Below, one piece after another: positions 45,123 to 54,221 of a stretch of 64,000 nt of DNA. Position numbers and translations under genes: made by a program. How positions within the stretch are numbered: the stretch's first letter is position 1; the number at the start of each line of letters is the position of its first letter. Source of the DNA: Rhizobium etli 8C-3. GTDB taxonomy: Bacteria > Pseudomonadota > Alphaproteobacteria > Rhizobiales > Rhizobiaceae. Below the pieces are notes generated by a model that saw nothing but the letters and a program-made list of their open reading frames with translations, was not told where the DNA came from and did no database searches. Where the stretch lies: positions 2,170,001 through 2,234,000 of the forward strand of contig NZ_CP017244.1 in the NCBI RefSeq assembly GCF_001908375.1, read 5' to 3'.

Positions 45123-46199
45123 ATGGCCAATCTCGTACTTGAAAATGTCAACAAATCCTTCGGCACGCTGCAGGTGATCCCCGATATCAATCTCGATATC
45201 AGGGATGGCGAATTCGTCGTCTTCGTCGGCCCGTCCGGCTGCGGAAAGTCGACGCTGCTTAGAATGATTGCCGGGCTCGAAGAGGCAACGGGCGGCGACA
45301 TCCGCATTAACGGCGAAAGCGTCATCGACACGCCGGCGGCCGATCGCGGCGTCGCCATGGTCTTCCAGTCCTACGCTCTTTATCCCCACATGACCGTTCG
45401 CCAGAACCTGAGCTTCGGACTTGAGAATATCCGGATGCCGAAGGACGAAATCGACCGCCGCGTTGAAGCAGCCGGCAAGCTTTTGCAGATCGACACGCTG
45501 CTCGACCGGCGCCCCCGCCAGCTGTCCGGCGGTCAGCGCCAGCGCGTCGCAATTGGTCGCGCCATCACCCGCGACCCGAAGATATTCCTGTTCGACGAGC
45601 CGCTTTCCAACCTCGATGCAGAACTGCGGGTGCTGATGCGCGTCGAGATTACCAAGCTGCACGAGCGGCTCGGCAATACGATGATTTACGTGACGCATGA
45701 CCAGATCGAGGCGATGACGATGGCAGATAAGATCGTCGTCCTTCGCAAGGGCGTCATCGAGCAGGTCGGTGCGCCGCTTGATCTTTATAATCGCCCGCAC
45801 AACACTTTCGTGGCCGGCTTCATCGGCTCGCCGCGCATGAACCTCGTCGAAGGGACAATCGGCACTTCGACCAACGGGACGCTCGCCTTCGAGGGCGCCG
45901 GGTTGCCGCCATTGGAATTGCCCCTTGAAGCCGGGCTTGCAGGCATACGGAAAGCAACACTCGGTGTGCGGCCCGAAGATCTCCTGGTCGGCGAAAGCGG
46001 CTGGCCAGCCGAGGTCGCCGTTGCCGAACAGCACGGCGCCAACAGCTACCTGCATTGCATCCTTTTAAACGGCGAGCCGATCCTGGTGCACCAGCAGGGC
46101 CAGAGCCGGGTTGCGCGCGGCGATGTCCTCAACATCGCACCCCGTGCGGGCCATTGGCACCTGTTCGATGAAACAGGCCTGCGGATCAAGATCGACTGA
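45123..46199 (+). CDS. ABC transporter ATPase, MalK/UgpC type
   Basis: The 358-residue ATPase has Walker [10 protein letters not shown] (about residues 37-45), the [15 protein letters not shown] signature, Walker B ([12 protein letters not shown]) and a C-terminal TOBE domain ([12 protein letters not shown]). It energises the two permeases just upstream; the gap is 9 bases. It ends in a hairpin shared with the convergent DMT gene. Confidence 0.93.
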   Translation: MANLVLENVNKSFGTLQVIPDINLDIRDGEFVVFVGPSGCGKSTLLRMIAGLEEATGGDIRINGESVIDTPAADRGVAMVFQSYALYPHMTVRQNLSFGLENIRMPKDEIDRRVEAAGKLLQIDTLLDRRPRQLSGGQRQRVAIGRAITRDPKIFLFDEPLSNLDAELRVLMRVEITKLHERLGNTMIYVTHDQIEAMTMADKIVVLRKGVIEQVGAPLDLYNRPHNTFVAGFIGSPRMNLVEGTIGTSTNGTLAFEGAGLPPLELPLEAGLAGIRKATLGVRPEDLLVGESGWPAEVAVAEQHGANSYLHCILLNGEPILVHQQGQSRVARGDVLNIAPRAGHWHLFDETGLRIKID

Positions 46200-46232
46200 G
46201 CCTGCCGCGACAGTCCTTCGACTGAAGGCTCA
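46197..46232. terminator. Bidirectional hairpin between convergent genes
   Basis: TGAGCC (46197-46202) pairs with GGCTCA (46227-46232), and inside it AGTC pairs with GACT around a CTTC tetraloop. The stem spans both stop codons. It may terminate the ABC operon and the leftward DMT gene; there is no long T-run on either side. Confidence 0.5.
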
Positions 46233-47144
46233 ATGTCCGTCCGGCGGAACGACGTCCGGCGTGATCGTGTCCCTGAGGTTTTTCCGATGGAAGATGAAAA
46301 GCCCTGCAAAGACGATGATCGCCGCGCCGATCAGGATCTGCATATCGGGTACGTCATCGAAAAAGACCATGCCAAGCACGATCGCCCATATGAGAAGCGT
46401 GTATTGCAGCGGTGCCAGCAGCGATGCCGGGGCAAGTTTCAGCGATCGGGTAATCAGCAGATGGGCGCAGGAGGCGACGACGCCCAGAAGCAGCATGCCA
46501 CAGTAGTCGAGAAGCGTCGCCTGACGCCAGTGGCCGATACTGAGAATGATCCCGGCAATGAGAGCAGCAATCGTCTGCCAGGTGACGAGCGTGGTGTCGC
46601 TTGTCGCGCGCAAGGAGCGGTTCATCACCAGCGTGAGCGCGAAGGCGAGACTGCCCGTCAGACCGAAAAGAGATGGCAGGGACAGCATCGCAGACGATGG
46701 ACGGAGCGCTACGACGACACCGGCAAAGCCGATGAAAACCGCAAGCCAGCGGCGCCAGCCGATCTTCTCGCCGAGGAAGAAGTGCGATAGCGCGGCGACA
46801 TAGATTGGCCCCGCCATATAGAAGGTCATGACATCGGCAAGCGGCAGATAGGCGACGGCCGCATAAAACAGGCTGACATCGCAGGTCGTCATGACGACGC
46901 GCATCAGCTGCTGCCCCTTTTGCTCGACATTGAAGAGCTGCCGCGTCCCTTGCCGGACGATCATCGGACCGAGCACGATGAAAGCGCCGACCGAGCGGAT
47001 CACCAGCACCTGGCCGACGGCGAAACTCGCAACCAGCCATTTGCCCATCGCATCGTTGAGCGCAAAGAGGAAATCGCCGAGCAGCATCAACAAGACGCCC
47101 GTCAAGATCACGTTCGAACCGACGGCAACGGTACTGCGCTTCAT
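46230..47144 (-). CDS. DMT-superfamily (EamA) exporter
   Basis: The 304-residue protein has about ten membrane segments in two EamA repeats (first repeat from VILTGVLLMLLGDFLFALND, second from SLPSLFGLTGSLAFALTLVM) and the segment LADVMTFYMAGPIYVAALSH. EamA proteins export amino acids or metabolites; this one has no clear substrate. AAGGAAGG precedes ATG. It is a single gene convergent with the ABC operon. Confidence 0.88.
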   Translation of the reverse strand: MKRSTVAVGSNVILTGVLLMLLGDFLFALNDAMGKWLVASFAVGQVLVIRSVGAFIVLGPMIVRQGTRQLFNVEQKGQQLMRVVMTTCDVSLFYAAVAYLPLADVMTFYMAGPIYVAALSHFFLGEKIGWRRWLAVFIGFAGVVVALRPSSAMLSLPSLFGLTGSLAFALTLVMNRSLRATSDTTLVTWQTIAALIAGIILSIGHWRQATLLDYCGMLLLGVVASCAHLLITRSLKLAPASLLAPLQYTLLIWAIVLGMVFFDDVPDMQILIGAAIIVFAGLFIFHRKNLRDTITPDVVPPDGH

Positions 47145-47524
47145 CCTGACCTTCCTTGATACGACACTGCGAGGCAGCCGAGTGCGGCTTCCGATTTAAC
47201 AGCCTCGATGTCAAGGTCAGGCTGAAGCTTAAAGCGCCTCAGCGGCGCGATTCGATCACCATGCGAACTAGCAAGTCCTCCAGGGACTGTTGCCGCACCA
47301 TGCGCTAGGCCCGATCCAGGCCGGCCGTTCGCCGAGACAAAACGTGATGGACCCGGCAGAAAGCGCAATGAGTGCGCTGACGCTGATCGCGATCTAAGTA
47401 AAGCCGACGCGATCGATGGCACAAAGAGCTGCCGACCTGCGGGTTCACGAATTACGGCAGCAGTGAGAAATGGACGGATCACAATCTAAAGCCGCAGCAA
47501 CTTCCGCCCACGGCACAGCCGTTG
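47145..47524. other. Intergenic stretch, nothing recognised
   Basis: About 380 bases between the DMT gene and the CDP-alcohol transferase gene contain no recognised gene, RNA or repeat. It must hold the DMT promoter, but no clear -35/-10 pair stood out. Confidence 0.4.
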
Positions 47525-48169
47525 TCAGTTCGAACTTTTCATGGACCGGATCAGGCGCAAGCTGCGCCGGGCCGCGGTTGCGGCGGCACCGACAAGCACA
47601 ATCCAAAGTCCGAGCCAAAGGACATGGTTTTGCAGATCCCAGTAAGGTTCGCCGATCGAAATGACAGCGGCCGCGGTGATGATCGCCATGCGGTGCTGCT
47701 TGGCCATCGGGCCTGAAAAATCACTGCCGTGACCCGTGGCCCGGCCAAGTTCGCGCACATAGGCCGTCAGCACTGCGAATGCTGCTGCCGCCCAGCCAAG
47801 GCCGGGATGGCCGATACCGAGACCGATGCCTGCAAAAATCAGCATGTCGGCGGCGCGGTCTGGAAATTCGTTCCAGAAAGGACCGTCGGCCTCTGCCTTG
47901 CCCCCTTCCACCGCCACCATGCCGTCAAACAGATTGCACAGAAGTCTCACCTGGCAAAAAAGTGCCGCAAGAGCGAGAAGAACCATGCGCGAATAGCCGG
48001 CGTCGCGTCCGGCGGCAAAGAACAAGAGACCGGCAATGAAGGCAGCGGCGATGCTTGCCTGGGATATCTGGTTCGGCGTGACGGACCTCGTCGCGACCTT
48101 CTGGGCGATCGCCCTTGCCCACCAGCTGTTCCGGCTATTCAAGGGGCGACGATCTTGAGTGTCAGTCAT
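47525..48169 (-). CDS. CDP-alcohol phosphatidyltransferase family protein (YnbA-like)
   Basis: The 214-residue membrane protein has about five membrane segments and a divergent CDP-alcohol transferase motif, NLFDGMVAVEGGKA followed by NEFPDRAAD. The usual first aspartate is asparagine and the A-R pair is A-V, while the later PDRAAD aspartates remain. E. coli YnbA, which lies in an operon with a CdsA-like gene, is the closest functional comparison from memory. ATG overlaps the stop of the small membrane protein gene (TGATG). The product lipid is unknown. Confidence 0.8.
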   Translation of the reverse strand: MTDTQDRRPLNSRNSWWARAIAQKVATRSVTPNQISQASIAAAFIAGLLFFAAGRDAGYSRMVLLALAALFCQVRLLCNLFDGMVAVEGGKAEADGPFWNEFPDRAADMLIFAGIGLGIGHPGLGWAAAAFAVLTAYVRELGRATGHGSDFSGPMAKQHRMAIITAAAVISIGEPYWDLQNHVLWLGLWIVLVGAAATAARRSLRLIRSMKSSN

Positions 48170-48558
48170 CACTTACCTTTCCCGGTCAAAAGCGAATAAT
48201 TGTAAATCGCCGCATAGCTGGTGGAGACGGCAAGTGGCACCGCAACGGTCCTTAATATTTCCGGTGTTGCGGCGAGTGCGTGAATGGCGATGAGGATGCT
48301 TGCAGAACCGAGACAGGCGATGAGAGGCGGCGCAATCAGTGCGGCAGAACCCTTGAAGCGCGTGGAAAATATTTCGACCGCCGATTTCAAGTACAGGGTG
48401 AGGCAGGCAGACAGCGTGCCCTGAACGAGGCCGGCAAGCAGCATGCGCGGTAAAGGATGAACGCGATTGGCAAACAGCGCCCAGCTTCCCATGGCGAGAA
48501 AGGCGAAACTCACGTGCACGGTGCTGCTGCGTCCAATCCGCCCGACCCATCCACTCAT
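48169..48558 (-). CDS. Small membrane protein of phospholipid operon
   Basis: The protein has 129 residues starting MSGWVGRIGRSSTVHV, with three to four hydrophobic segments (SFAFLAMGSWALFA, MLLAGLVQGTLSACLTLYL, IAPPLIACLGSASILIAI and a last one). ATG overlaps the stop of the CdsA-like gene (ATGA) and its stop overlaps the next ATG, so it is tightly coupled on both sides and not a chance frame. I do not recognise the family. Its place suggests a helper or flippase-like role in the lipid pathway. Confidence 0.72.
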   Translation of the reverse strand: MSGWVGRIGRSSTVHVSFAFLAMGSWALFANRVHPLPRMLLAGLVQGTLSACLTLYLKSAVEIFSTRFKGSAALIAPPLIACLGSASILIAIHALAATPEILRTVAVPLAVSTSYAAIYNYSLLTGKGK

Positions 48559-49505
48559 GTCAGTGACCACCAGTAGCGGACAAGGTGAAAGAAGATTGGT
48601 GCCGAAAACACCACCGAATCGAGGCGGTCGATCAGTCCGCCATGACCCTCGATGAGATTGCCCCAATCCTTGACACCCCGGTCGCGCTTGATAGCCGACA
48701 TCACCAGACCGCCGAAGAAGCCCATCAGCGTGATGACCAGCGAAAGCAGTCCCGCCTGCAACGGCGTGAACGGTGTGATCCACCAGAGCGACGCGCCGAT
48801 CAAAGTCGCACTGGCAACACCGCCCGCAAAGCCCTCGACCGTCTTCGACGGCGAGAGTTTCGGGGCAATCTTCGTTCGCCCGAAAAGCTTGCCCCAGACA
48901 TACTGCAAGACGTCGCTGAGCTGCACGACGATGACCAAGAATGCGATGAGCAGAACATTGCGGCCCTCGTAGCCGGGAATGTTCAACGTCAGCAGCGCCG
49001 GCACGTGCGAAGCGCAGAAGACGCAGATCATCAAGGCCCATTGCACTTCGGCGATGCGGATGAGGAACCGTTCGGTATCGCCCCGAAGCACGGAAATGAT
49101 CGGCATCAGCAAAAACGCGTAAACCGGAACGAAAATCGAATAGATTCCGTATTCTTCAGCCCACAACAAATAATACTGAATGGGAAGGACCACGAAAAAG
49201 GCCGAGGCGAGCGCCCAGTGATCAGCCCGCTTCGTGTTTGTCAGCGTGATGAATTCTCGAAGTGCCGCAAAGGAGCAGAAGGCGAAAAGAATGATGACGC
49301 CGGCACGACCGGCCAGAAACGCAATGCCGATGAAGATCACCATGATCCACCAGGCCTTGATGCGGGCATTCAGGTTCTCGACGGCGCTGTTCGAGCCATC
49401 CGGCGAAAGGCGCCGATGCAGGACATAGCCAACCAGTGAGGCGAGGATCAGCACGGCGAAAACGCCGAGCACCAGCGTAATGAGATCGGACCGCGCGTCG
49501 TTCAT
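48555..49505 (-). CDS. Phosphatidate cytidylyltransferase (CdsA-like)
   Basis: The 316-residue membrane protein has about eight membrane segments and the CdsA signature near the C-terminus (SAIKRDRGVKDWGNL, IEGHGGLIDRLD). It makes CDP-diacylglycerol from phosphatidate and CTP in the inner membrane. It is not in a typical dxr/bamA locus, so it is probably a second copy serving the adjacent acyltransferase and CDP-alcohol transferase. ATG overlaps the stop of the upstream acyltransferase gene. Confidence 0.9.
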   Translation of the reverse strand: MNDARSDLITLVLGVFAVLILASLVGYVLHRRLSPDGSNSAVENLNARIKAWWIMVIFIGIAFLAGRAGVIILFAFCSFAALREFITLTNTKRADHWALASAFFVVLPIQYYLLWAEEYGIYSIFVPVYAFLLMPIISVLRGDTERFLIRIAEVQWALMICVFCASHVPALLTLNIPGYEGRNVLLIAFLVIVVQLSDVLQYVWGKLFGRTKIAPKLSPSKTVEGFAGGVASATLIGASLWWITPFTPLQAGLLSLVITLMGFFGGLVMSAIKRDRGVKDWGNLIEGHGGLIDRLDSVVFSAPIFFHLVRYWWSLT

Positions 49506-50155
49506 TCGCTGTTGCCTGCATGTTTTGGAGAAAGGGAAATCAAGGCGGCCCTTGCCCTTGACAGAAAACCATCCTTGGTCTCGCCGGGATCAAGACGGAT
49601 CGGGCTGCCGAAGGTTACTGTGCAGATCAGTGGAATTGGCACGATCTCGCCCTTCGGCATGACGCGATTGAGGTTGTTGATCCAGACCGGCACGAGATCG
49701 ATCCCCGGGCGCAATACGGCAAGATGGAAGAGGCCGCCCTTGAAAGGCAGAAGCGGCTCGTCGGTCTGGTTGCGCGTGCCTTCGGGAAACAGGATCAGCG
49801 ACGAGCCGGCGTCGATTGCCGCCGCCATCTGCTCGATCGGATCCTGCGTGCGCCTCTCACGGTCGCGCTCGATCAGCACGGCATTGAAGACTTCGCGGCC
49901 AATGAAAGTGGTAAGCGGCGATTTCAGCCAGTAGTCTGCTCCGGCCACAGGCCGTGCTCGCCGGCGAAGACGCGGCGGCAGGACCGCCCAGATCAGGATG
50001 AAATCGCCATGGCTCGAATGGTTGGCAAAATAGATGCAGCGCCGGGGCGGTAAACCGTCATTCGCCCAGATCGCCCGCACCGCCGTGATTGCGCGGGCAA
50101 ACAGCACGATTGCGATCGCCACAGGCTTTGCGATCAGGCTGTGCATCTGCTTCAT
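49502..50155 (-). CDS. 1-acyl-glycerol-3-phosphate acyltransferase (PlsC-like)
   Basis: From ATG at 50155 (MKQMHSLIAKPVAIAI) the protein has 218 residues, an N-terminal membrane segment, the catalytic NHSSHGD (H-x4-D) motif and FPEGTR. It would make phosphatidate, the substrate for the CdsA-like enzyme encoded next. The longer upstream frame is not protein-like. It leads an overlapping run of four genes that could build a phospholipid headgroup variant. Confidence 0.87.
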   Translation of the reverse strand: MKQMHSLIAKPVAIAIVLFARAITAVRAIWANDGLPPRRCIYFANHSSHGDFILIWAVLPPRLRRRARPVAGADYWLKSPLTTFIGREVFNAVLIERDRERRTQDPIEQMAAAIDAGSSLILFPEGTRNQTDEPLLPFKGGLFHLAVLRPGIDLVPVWINNLNRVMPKGEIVPIPLICTVTFGSPIRLDPGETKDGFLSRARAALISLSPKHAGNSE

Positions 50156-50258
50156 TAGCCCAATTCCCGCATCACGATTGCAGGAACGTAGCCGCGTTTT
50201 TGACAAAGCGGAAGACGGTTGCAAAGCCGGATAAAGATTTCCACATGGAGCGGAGGGA

Positions 50259-51560
50259 TCAAGTCGTCCGCTCCTCGCCTTCGACAAGCTCCCGCGAGAC
50301 GAGGATCTTGTCGACGCGGCGGCCGTCAAGATCGACGACTTCGAAGCGCCAGCCGTCTTTCACGAAGCTTTCGCCGAGGTCGGGCAGGTGTTTCAGCTCT
50401 TCCAGCACAAGGCCGGCGACGGTCTGGAACCCGATGTCATCTGGCAACTTAAAGTTCATGAACTCGGCGAATTCGTCGATCGGCGTCCAGCCGGAAACAA
50501 GATAGGAACCATCGGCGCGGCGAATAATTGCCTGCTCGTCGGCAGGTCCCTCCTGCAATGCGCCCATGATCGCCTCCATGATGTCGCCGGAAGAGACGAT
50601 TCCCTCGAAGTGGCCGTATTCGTCGTAGACAAGCACCATGTGGACCGGCGATCTGCGGATGGCCTGGATGACATGCGTTGCCGTCGAAAGATCCGAGATC
50701 ACCGGAACTTCATGGGCAAGCGACTGGATGTCGGCATGGCCATGTGCGTCGAGCGAATCGTAAAAGTCCTTCACGAAGAGCACGCCAAGCATCTCGTCAG
50801 AACTGTTTCGCCGCACGGGCAGGCGCGAGCGGTGCGTTCGATGCAGTTGCTTGCGAATGTCTTCGATACTGTCTTCGATGTCGACGACCTCGACGTCGCG
50901 GCGCGGAGTCATCAAGGCTCTCGCCGTGCGGTCGGCAAGCCGCATGACACCGGATATCATCGCCGATTCCTCGCTCTCGATCACCCCGGCGCTCTGCGCC
51001 TCGGCAAGCACCGTCTTGATCTCTTCGTCGCTCACCCCGTCGCTGCCTTTTCCGGACTGACCAAGAAGCGTAAGCACAAGCTTGCCGGACGCGTCGAGAA
51101 GCCAGACGAGCGGCAAGGCAAGCTTGGAAAGCAGGACCATGGCCGGGGCAACCTTGCTTGCGACCACTTCAGGTTCGCGAAGCGCAATCTGCTTCGGCAC
51201 CAGTTCGCCTATAATCAGCGAAAGATAGGTAATGGCAACGACCACCGTGCCGACGCCAAGCGCATCGGAAACGGCAGAGGAAACGCCTTGTGCGCTGAGC
51301 CAGGCCGAAAGACGACCGCCCAGCGTGGCGCCCGAAAAGGCACCCGATAGAACGCCGACAAGGGTAATTCCGATCTGAACGGATGACAGGAAGCGGCCGG
51401 GATGTTCGGCAAGTTTGATGGCTTGGGCAGCCCCCCGGCTCCCATGATCGGCAAGGACCCTCAGACGGGCCGGACGTGATGAAACGACAGCAAGTTCAGA
51501 CATTGCGAGCACACCGTTGAAGATAGTGAGCAGCACAATGATTGTGATCTCCAGAAACAA
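50259..51560 (-). CDS. CorC/HlyC-type membrane protein with DUF21 and CBS domains
   Basis: The protein has about 433 residues: an N-terminal DUF21 (CNNM) membrane domain (LEITIIVLLTIFNGVLAMSE), two CBS domains (RALMTPRRDVEVVDIED to HRSRLPVRRN, and VISDLSTATHVIQAIRR) and a C-terminal CorC_HlyC domain (DGSYLVSGWTPIDEFAEF). Such proteins are linked to magnesium or cobalt efflux. The start is uncertain; TTG at 51560 gives the usual FLEITII opening, while a TTG at 51593 is also in frame. Confidence 0.85.
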   Translation of the reverse strand: MFLEITIIVLLTIFNGVLAMSELAVVSSRPARLRVLADHGSRGAAQAIKLAEHPGRFLSSVQIGITLVGVLSGAFSGATLGGRLSAWLSAQGVSSAVSDALGVGTVVVAITYLSLIIGELVPKQIALREPEVVASKVAPAMVLLSKLALPLVWLLDASGKLVLTLLGQSGKGSDGVSDEEIKTVLAEAQSAGVIESEESAMISGVMRLADRTARALMTPRRDVEVVDIEDSIEDIRKQLHRTHRSRLPVRRNSSDEMLGVLFVKDFYDSLDAHGHADIQSLAHEVPVISDLSTATHVIQAIRRSPVHMVLVYDEYGHFEGIVSSGDIMEAIMGALQEGPADEQAIIRRADGSYLVSGWTPIDEFAEFMNFKLPDDIGFQTVAGLVLEELKHLPDLGESFVKDGWRFEVVDLDGRRVDKILVSRELVEGEERTT

Positions 51561-51686
51561 ATGAAGCCTATGACATTGACAGCGATGCCTCAAAATAGGG
51601 CCAAAGCGCCGACAATGAAAGCAAGGCTTTCATCCTGCTTCGGCTATTTTTGCTCGGCGCTCCTTTATGGCCGAGCTTGGGCCCCG

Positions 51687-53021
51687 TCAATGTGCCGAAG
51701 CCGGCGTGACCCGCCATATCGTGTTGCCGACGTCATCGGCAACAAGCAATGCACCCTTGATGTCGATTGCGACGCCGACAGGTCGGCCAAAGGCCCTGTC
51801 GTCGGCCCCGATAAAGCCCGTCAAGACATCGCGCGGCGGGCCGGATGGCTTGCCATCGGCGAAAGGCACGAAGATCACCTTGTAGCCGCTGCGCGGCCTG
51901 CGGTTCCAGGAGCCGTGCTGGCCGACGAAGGCGCCGCCGACATAATCTGGACCAAACAGGTTGCTCGTGTTGAAGGACAGGCCGAGCGAGGCGGTATGAG
52001 GACCAAGGGCATAATCGGGGACGATGGCGCTTGCTACCATTTCAGGGTTCTGCGGCTTTGCCCGACCATCGATATGCTGGCCGAAATAGCTGTAGGGCCA
52101 GCCATAAAAGCCGCCTTCCTTCACCGAGGTCATATAGTCGGGAACAAGATCGCTGCCGAGTTCGTCGCGTTCGTTGACTGCCACCCACAGTGCCCCCGTC
52201 CGCGGCTGCCATGCAAGTCCATTTGGATTGCGCAAGCCGCTTGCAAAGACGCGAACAGCCTTTGTGGCAAGATCGATTTCGAGGATAGAGGCACGGTTTT
52301 TTTCCGCATCCATGCCGTTTTCCCCGACATTGCTGTTGGAGCCCACGGTGGCATAGAGCTTGGTGCCGTCAGGGCTGGCGATCACGTCCTTCGTCCAATG
52401 CTGGTTGATCGGACCTGCTGGAAGATCGGCGATTTTCGCGCCCGGCGTGGTGATCACCGTTTCACCTTCCTTATAGGCAAAAGCCATGACCCCATCGGTA
52501 TTGGCGACATAGAGCACGTCCTTCGAATATGCCATGCCGAAGGGCGAATTGAGATCCTTCAGGAGAACGGTGCGCATCTCGGCGGCACCGTTATTGTCGG
52601 CATCGCGCAGCAGCGTGATGCGGTTTGCACTTTTGACCTCGGCGCCGGCCCGGCTCATGAGCAGAGTTTCGAACCAGCCACGGATGCTGAACCCGGCGTC
52701 TTCACCCTTTGGCGGCTTGTTGCTTTCGGCAACAAGAACATCGCCGTTCGGCAGGACATGGATCCAGCGCGGGTGGTCCAGGCCCTTTGCAAAAGCGTTC
52801 ACCTTCAGCCCCTGTGCGGCTTTTGGAGTGGCGCCTACTGGCCAGCTCGCCGCTTTAGCGACATTGACGGTCGGGATCAGCGTCGGGTTCGGCGCAGGCA
52901 GCGTCGGTGAGGGACCGTAGCCTTCCTCGATCGGGACTGTCGCGGATTCACGCTCAAAGACGAATATCCACCCGCCCGCAACAAGGACGAGAAGAAGGAC
53001 GACAAGGATGAACTTCTTCAT
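51687..53021 (-). CDS. PQQ-dependent sugar dehydrogenase / L-sorbosone dehydrogenase-like
   Basis: From ATG at 53021 the protein has 444 residues with an N-terminal membrane anchor ([20 protein letters not shown]) and a six-bladed propeller, including [58 protein letters not shown] and [11 protein letters not shown]. Family members oxidise sugars or sorbosone in the periplasm, with or without PQQ. GGAG precedes ATG; an upstream in-frame start at 53075 is less likely. No PQQ synthesis genes are nearby. Confidence 0.88.
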   Translation of the reverse strand: MKKFILVVLLLVLVAGGWIFVFERESATVPIEEGYGPSPTLPAPNPTLIPTVNVAKAASWPVGATPKAAQGLKVNAFAKGLDHPRWIHVLPNGDVLVAESNKPPKGEDAGFSIRGWFETLLMSRAGAEVKSANRITLLRDADNNGAAEMRTVLLKDLNSPFGMAYSKDVLYVANTDGVMAFAYKEGETVITTPGAKIADLPAGPINQHWTKDVIASPDGTKLYATVGSNSNVGENGMDAEKNRASILEIDLATKAVRVFASGLRNPNGLAWQPRTGALWVAVNERDELGSDLVPDYMTSVKEGGFYGWPYSYFGQHIDGRAKPQNPEMVASAIVPDYALGPHTASLGLSFNTSNLFGPDYVGGAFVGQHGSWNRRPRSGYKVIFVPFADGKPSGPPRDVLTGFIGADDRAFGRPVGVAIDIKGALLVADDVGNTIWRVTPASAH

Positions 53022-53317
53022 GAATGATCTCCAATAAAAGACCGTGCTAACGGCCTGGCTCGTTATGGGTTTCAACGCTCTCCAGAGTTCGAAACGATCG
53101 CAAGGTGCGCAAGGTTCGAGATTTCAATGGCGCTGCCGCATTTCTTGACCGGCGTCTTTGATCATGGCCCTTTTCGATGCGACAAAACCACAGAGGACGA
53201 ACTTGAGCGATCACACAGCATGCCGGGCGATCTTGAGGCATTTGCCCAAACCGACAGCCTGACACTTTCGGGCTCCGACCGTCCCATTGTACGATTGCGG
53301 ACCTATGAAGTTTATGG
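53022..53317. other. Divergent intergenic region
   Basis: About 300 bases between the propeller gene and the ECF sigma gene contain no gene I can support. Apart from the sigma-factor promoter at its right edge, no structured element was noticed. Confidence 0.4.
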
Positions 53318-53343
53318 GGAACTTCACCGAGTGGGACGGCATT
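53318..53343 (+). promoter_or_regulatory. EcfG-type promoter upstream of the ECF sigma gene
   Basis: GGAAC (53318-53322), then 16 bases, then GCATT resembles the GGAAC-N16/17-CGTT promoters used by EcfG (RpoE2) sigma factors in the general stress response. The -10 half is imperfect. It lies 26 bases before the sigma factor ATG, suggesting autoregulation. Confidence 0.5.
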
Positions 53344-53368
53344 AATTCCTCCGTAGAAGGAGGACGCC

Positions 53369-53899
53369 ATGCCAACAGTCACCGTTGCAAAAGCTTGCAG
53401 CGCTCAGGCAGAAATCATCTCGCTTCTTCCAGCTCTCAAAGCCTTTGCGAGGCGATTCGAGCGTGTTGAAAGCGACGCCGACGATCTCGTTCAAGAAACG
53501 GTCTCCAAGGCACTTTGTCACATCGAGCAGTTCCAGGACGGCACGAGCCTCAAATCCTGGCTCTTTACGATCATGCGCAATACCTATTGCAGCAGCTACA
53601 AACGCCGCAAGCGCGAGCCGGTGGGCTGCGTCGGCGACCTGACTGACTGTCAGATGCCGGTCAAATCGACGCAGGAATGGTCGGTAAGAGCCCTTGACGT
53701 GCAGGCGGCGATCGACAAGCTCGGAGCCTCGCACCGCCATGCCCTGATGCTCGTCGTGAACGGGACAAGCTACGAAGAAGCAGCTGCAATCTGTGACTGC
53801 CAGGTGGGCACCATCAAAAGCCGGGTGAGCCGCGCGCGCAACCATCTTCTGGAAATGCTCGGCGAGACGCAGTCTTCCGAAGCAGCCTCGTTACACTAG
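53369..53899 (+). CDS. ECF sigma factor, EcfG-like
   Basis: The 176-residue protein has sigma region 2 (FERVESDADDLVQETVSKAL, SLKSWLFTIMRNTYCSSYK) and region 4 (ASHRHALMLVVNGTSYEEAA, TIKSRVSRARNHLLEML). The short LKSWLFTIMRNT segment resembles EcfG/RpoE2-type general stress sigmas. AAGGAGG precedes ATG. The expected anti-sigma NepR and the PhyR regulator are not in the window, so this may be a secondary EcfG paralogue. It is followed by a DUF2934 gene after 16 bases, a gene type often found in general stress regulons. Confidence 0.88.
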   Translation: MPTVTVAKACSAQAEIISLLPALKAFARRFERVESDADDLVQETVSKALCHIEQFQDGTSLKSWLFTIMRNTYCSSYKRRKREPVGCVGDLTDCQMPVKSTQEWSVRALDVQAAIDKLGASHRHALMLVVNGTSYEEAAAICDCQVGTIKSRVSRARNHLLEMLGETQSSEAASLH

Positions 53900-53915
53900 G
53901 AAGGGACGCGGAGCG

Positions 53916-54158
53916 ATGAGCCGCCACGACAGAAACGAATGGATCGCCAAGAGGGCCTATGCACTTTGGGAAGCGTGCGGTCGTCAAGATGGGCGCGATG
54001 GAGAGCACTGGGCACAGGCTGTGCGCGAGCGCGACGAGCTGGAACGCACGCAGGCTTCGGCCGACGGGCGCGAGGTGCTGATCCGGTTCAGACCAAGACC
54101 ACCGGCTGCGACGTCTTCGAAACGCGCGGTGAGCCCGGCCTCTCGTGCAACCGGCTGA
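53916..54158 (+). CDS. DUF2934 protein
   Basis: The 80-residue protein has the DUF2934 core WIAKRAYALWEACGRQDG followed by HWAQAV. The family is small, of unknown function and common in rhizobia. It lies 16 bases after the ECF sigma gene, and a related gene lies at 58440-58694, flanking the oxidase operon on either side. A basic proline-rich tail follows the domain. Confidence 0.75.
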   Translation: MSRHDRNEWIAKRAYALWEACGRQDGRDGEHWAQAVRERDELERTQASADGREVLIRFRPRPPAATSSKRAVSPASRATG

Positions 54159-54221
54159 AGGAACACTTCATTCAAGCCCTGAAATCTGCACTTTCAGGCG
54201 ATGAGAAGTCGCCGGTTCTCA

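Noticed and set aside
54175..54205. Small palindrome CCTGAAA / TTTCAGG between DUF2934 and the oxidase gene
   Set aside because: A weak 7-base stem without T-run; not enough to call a terminator.
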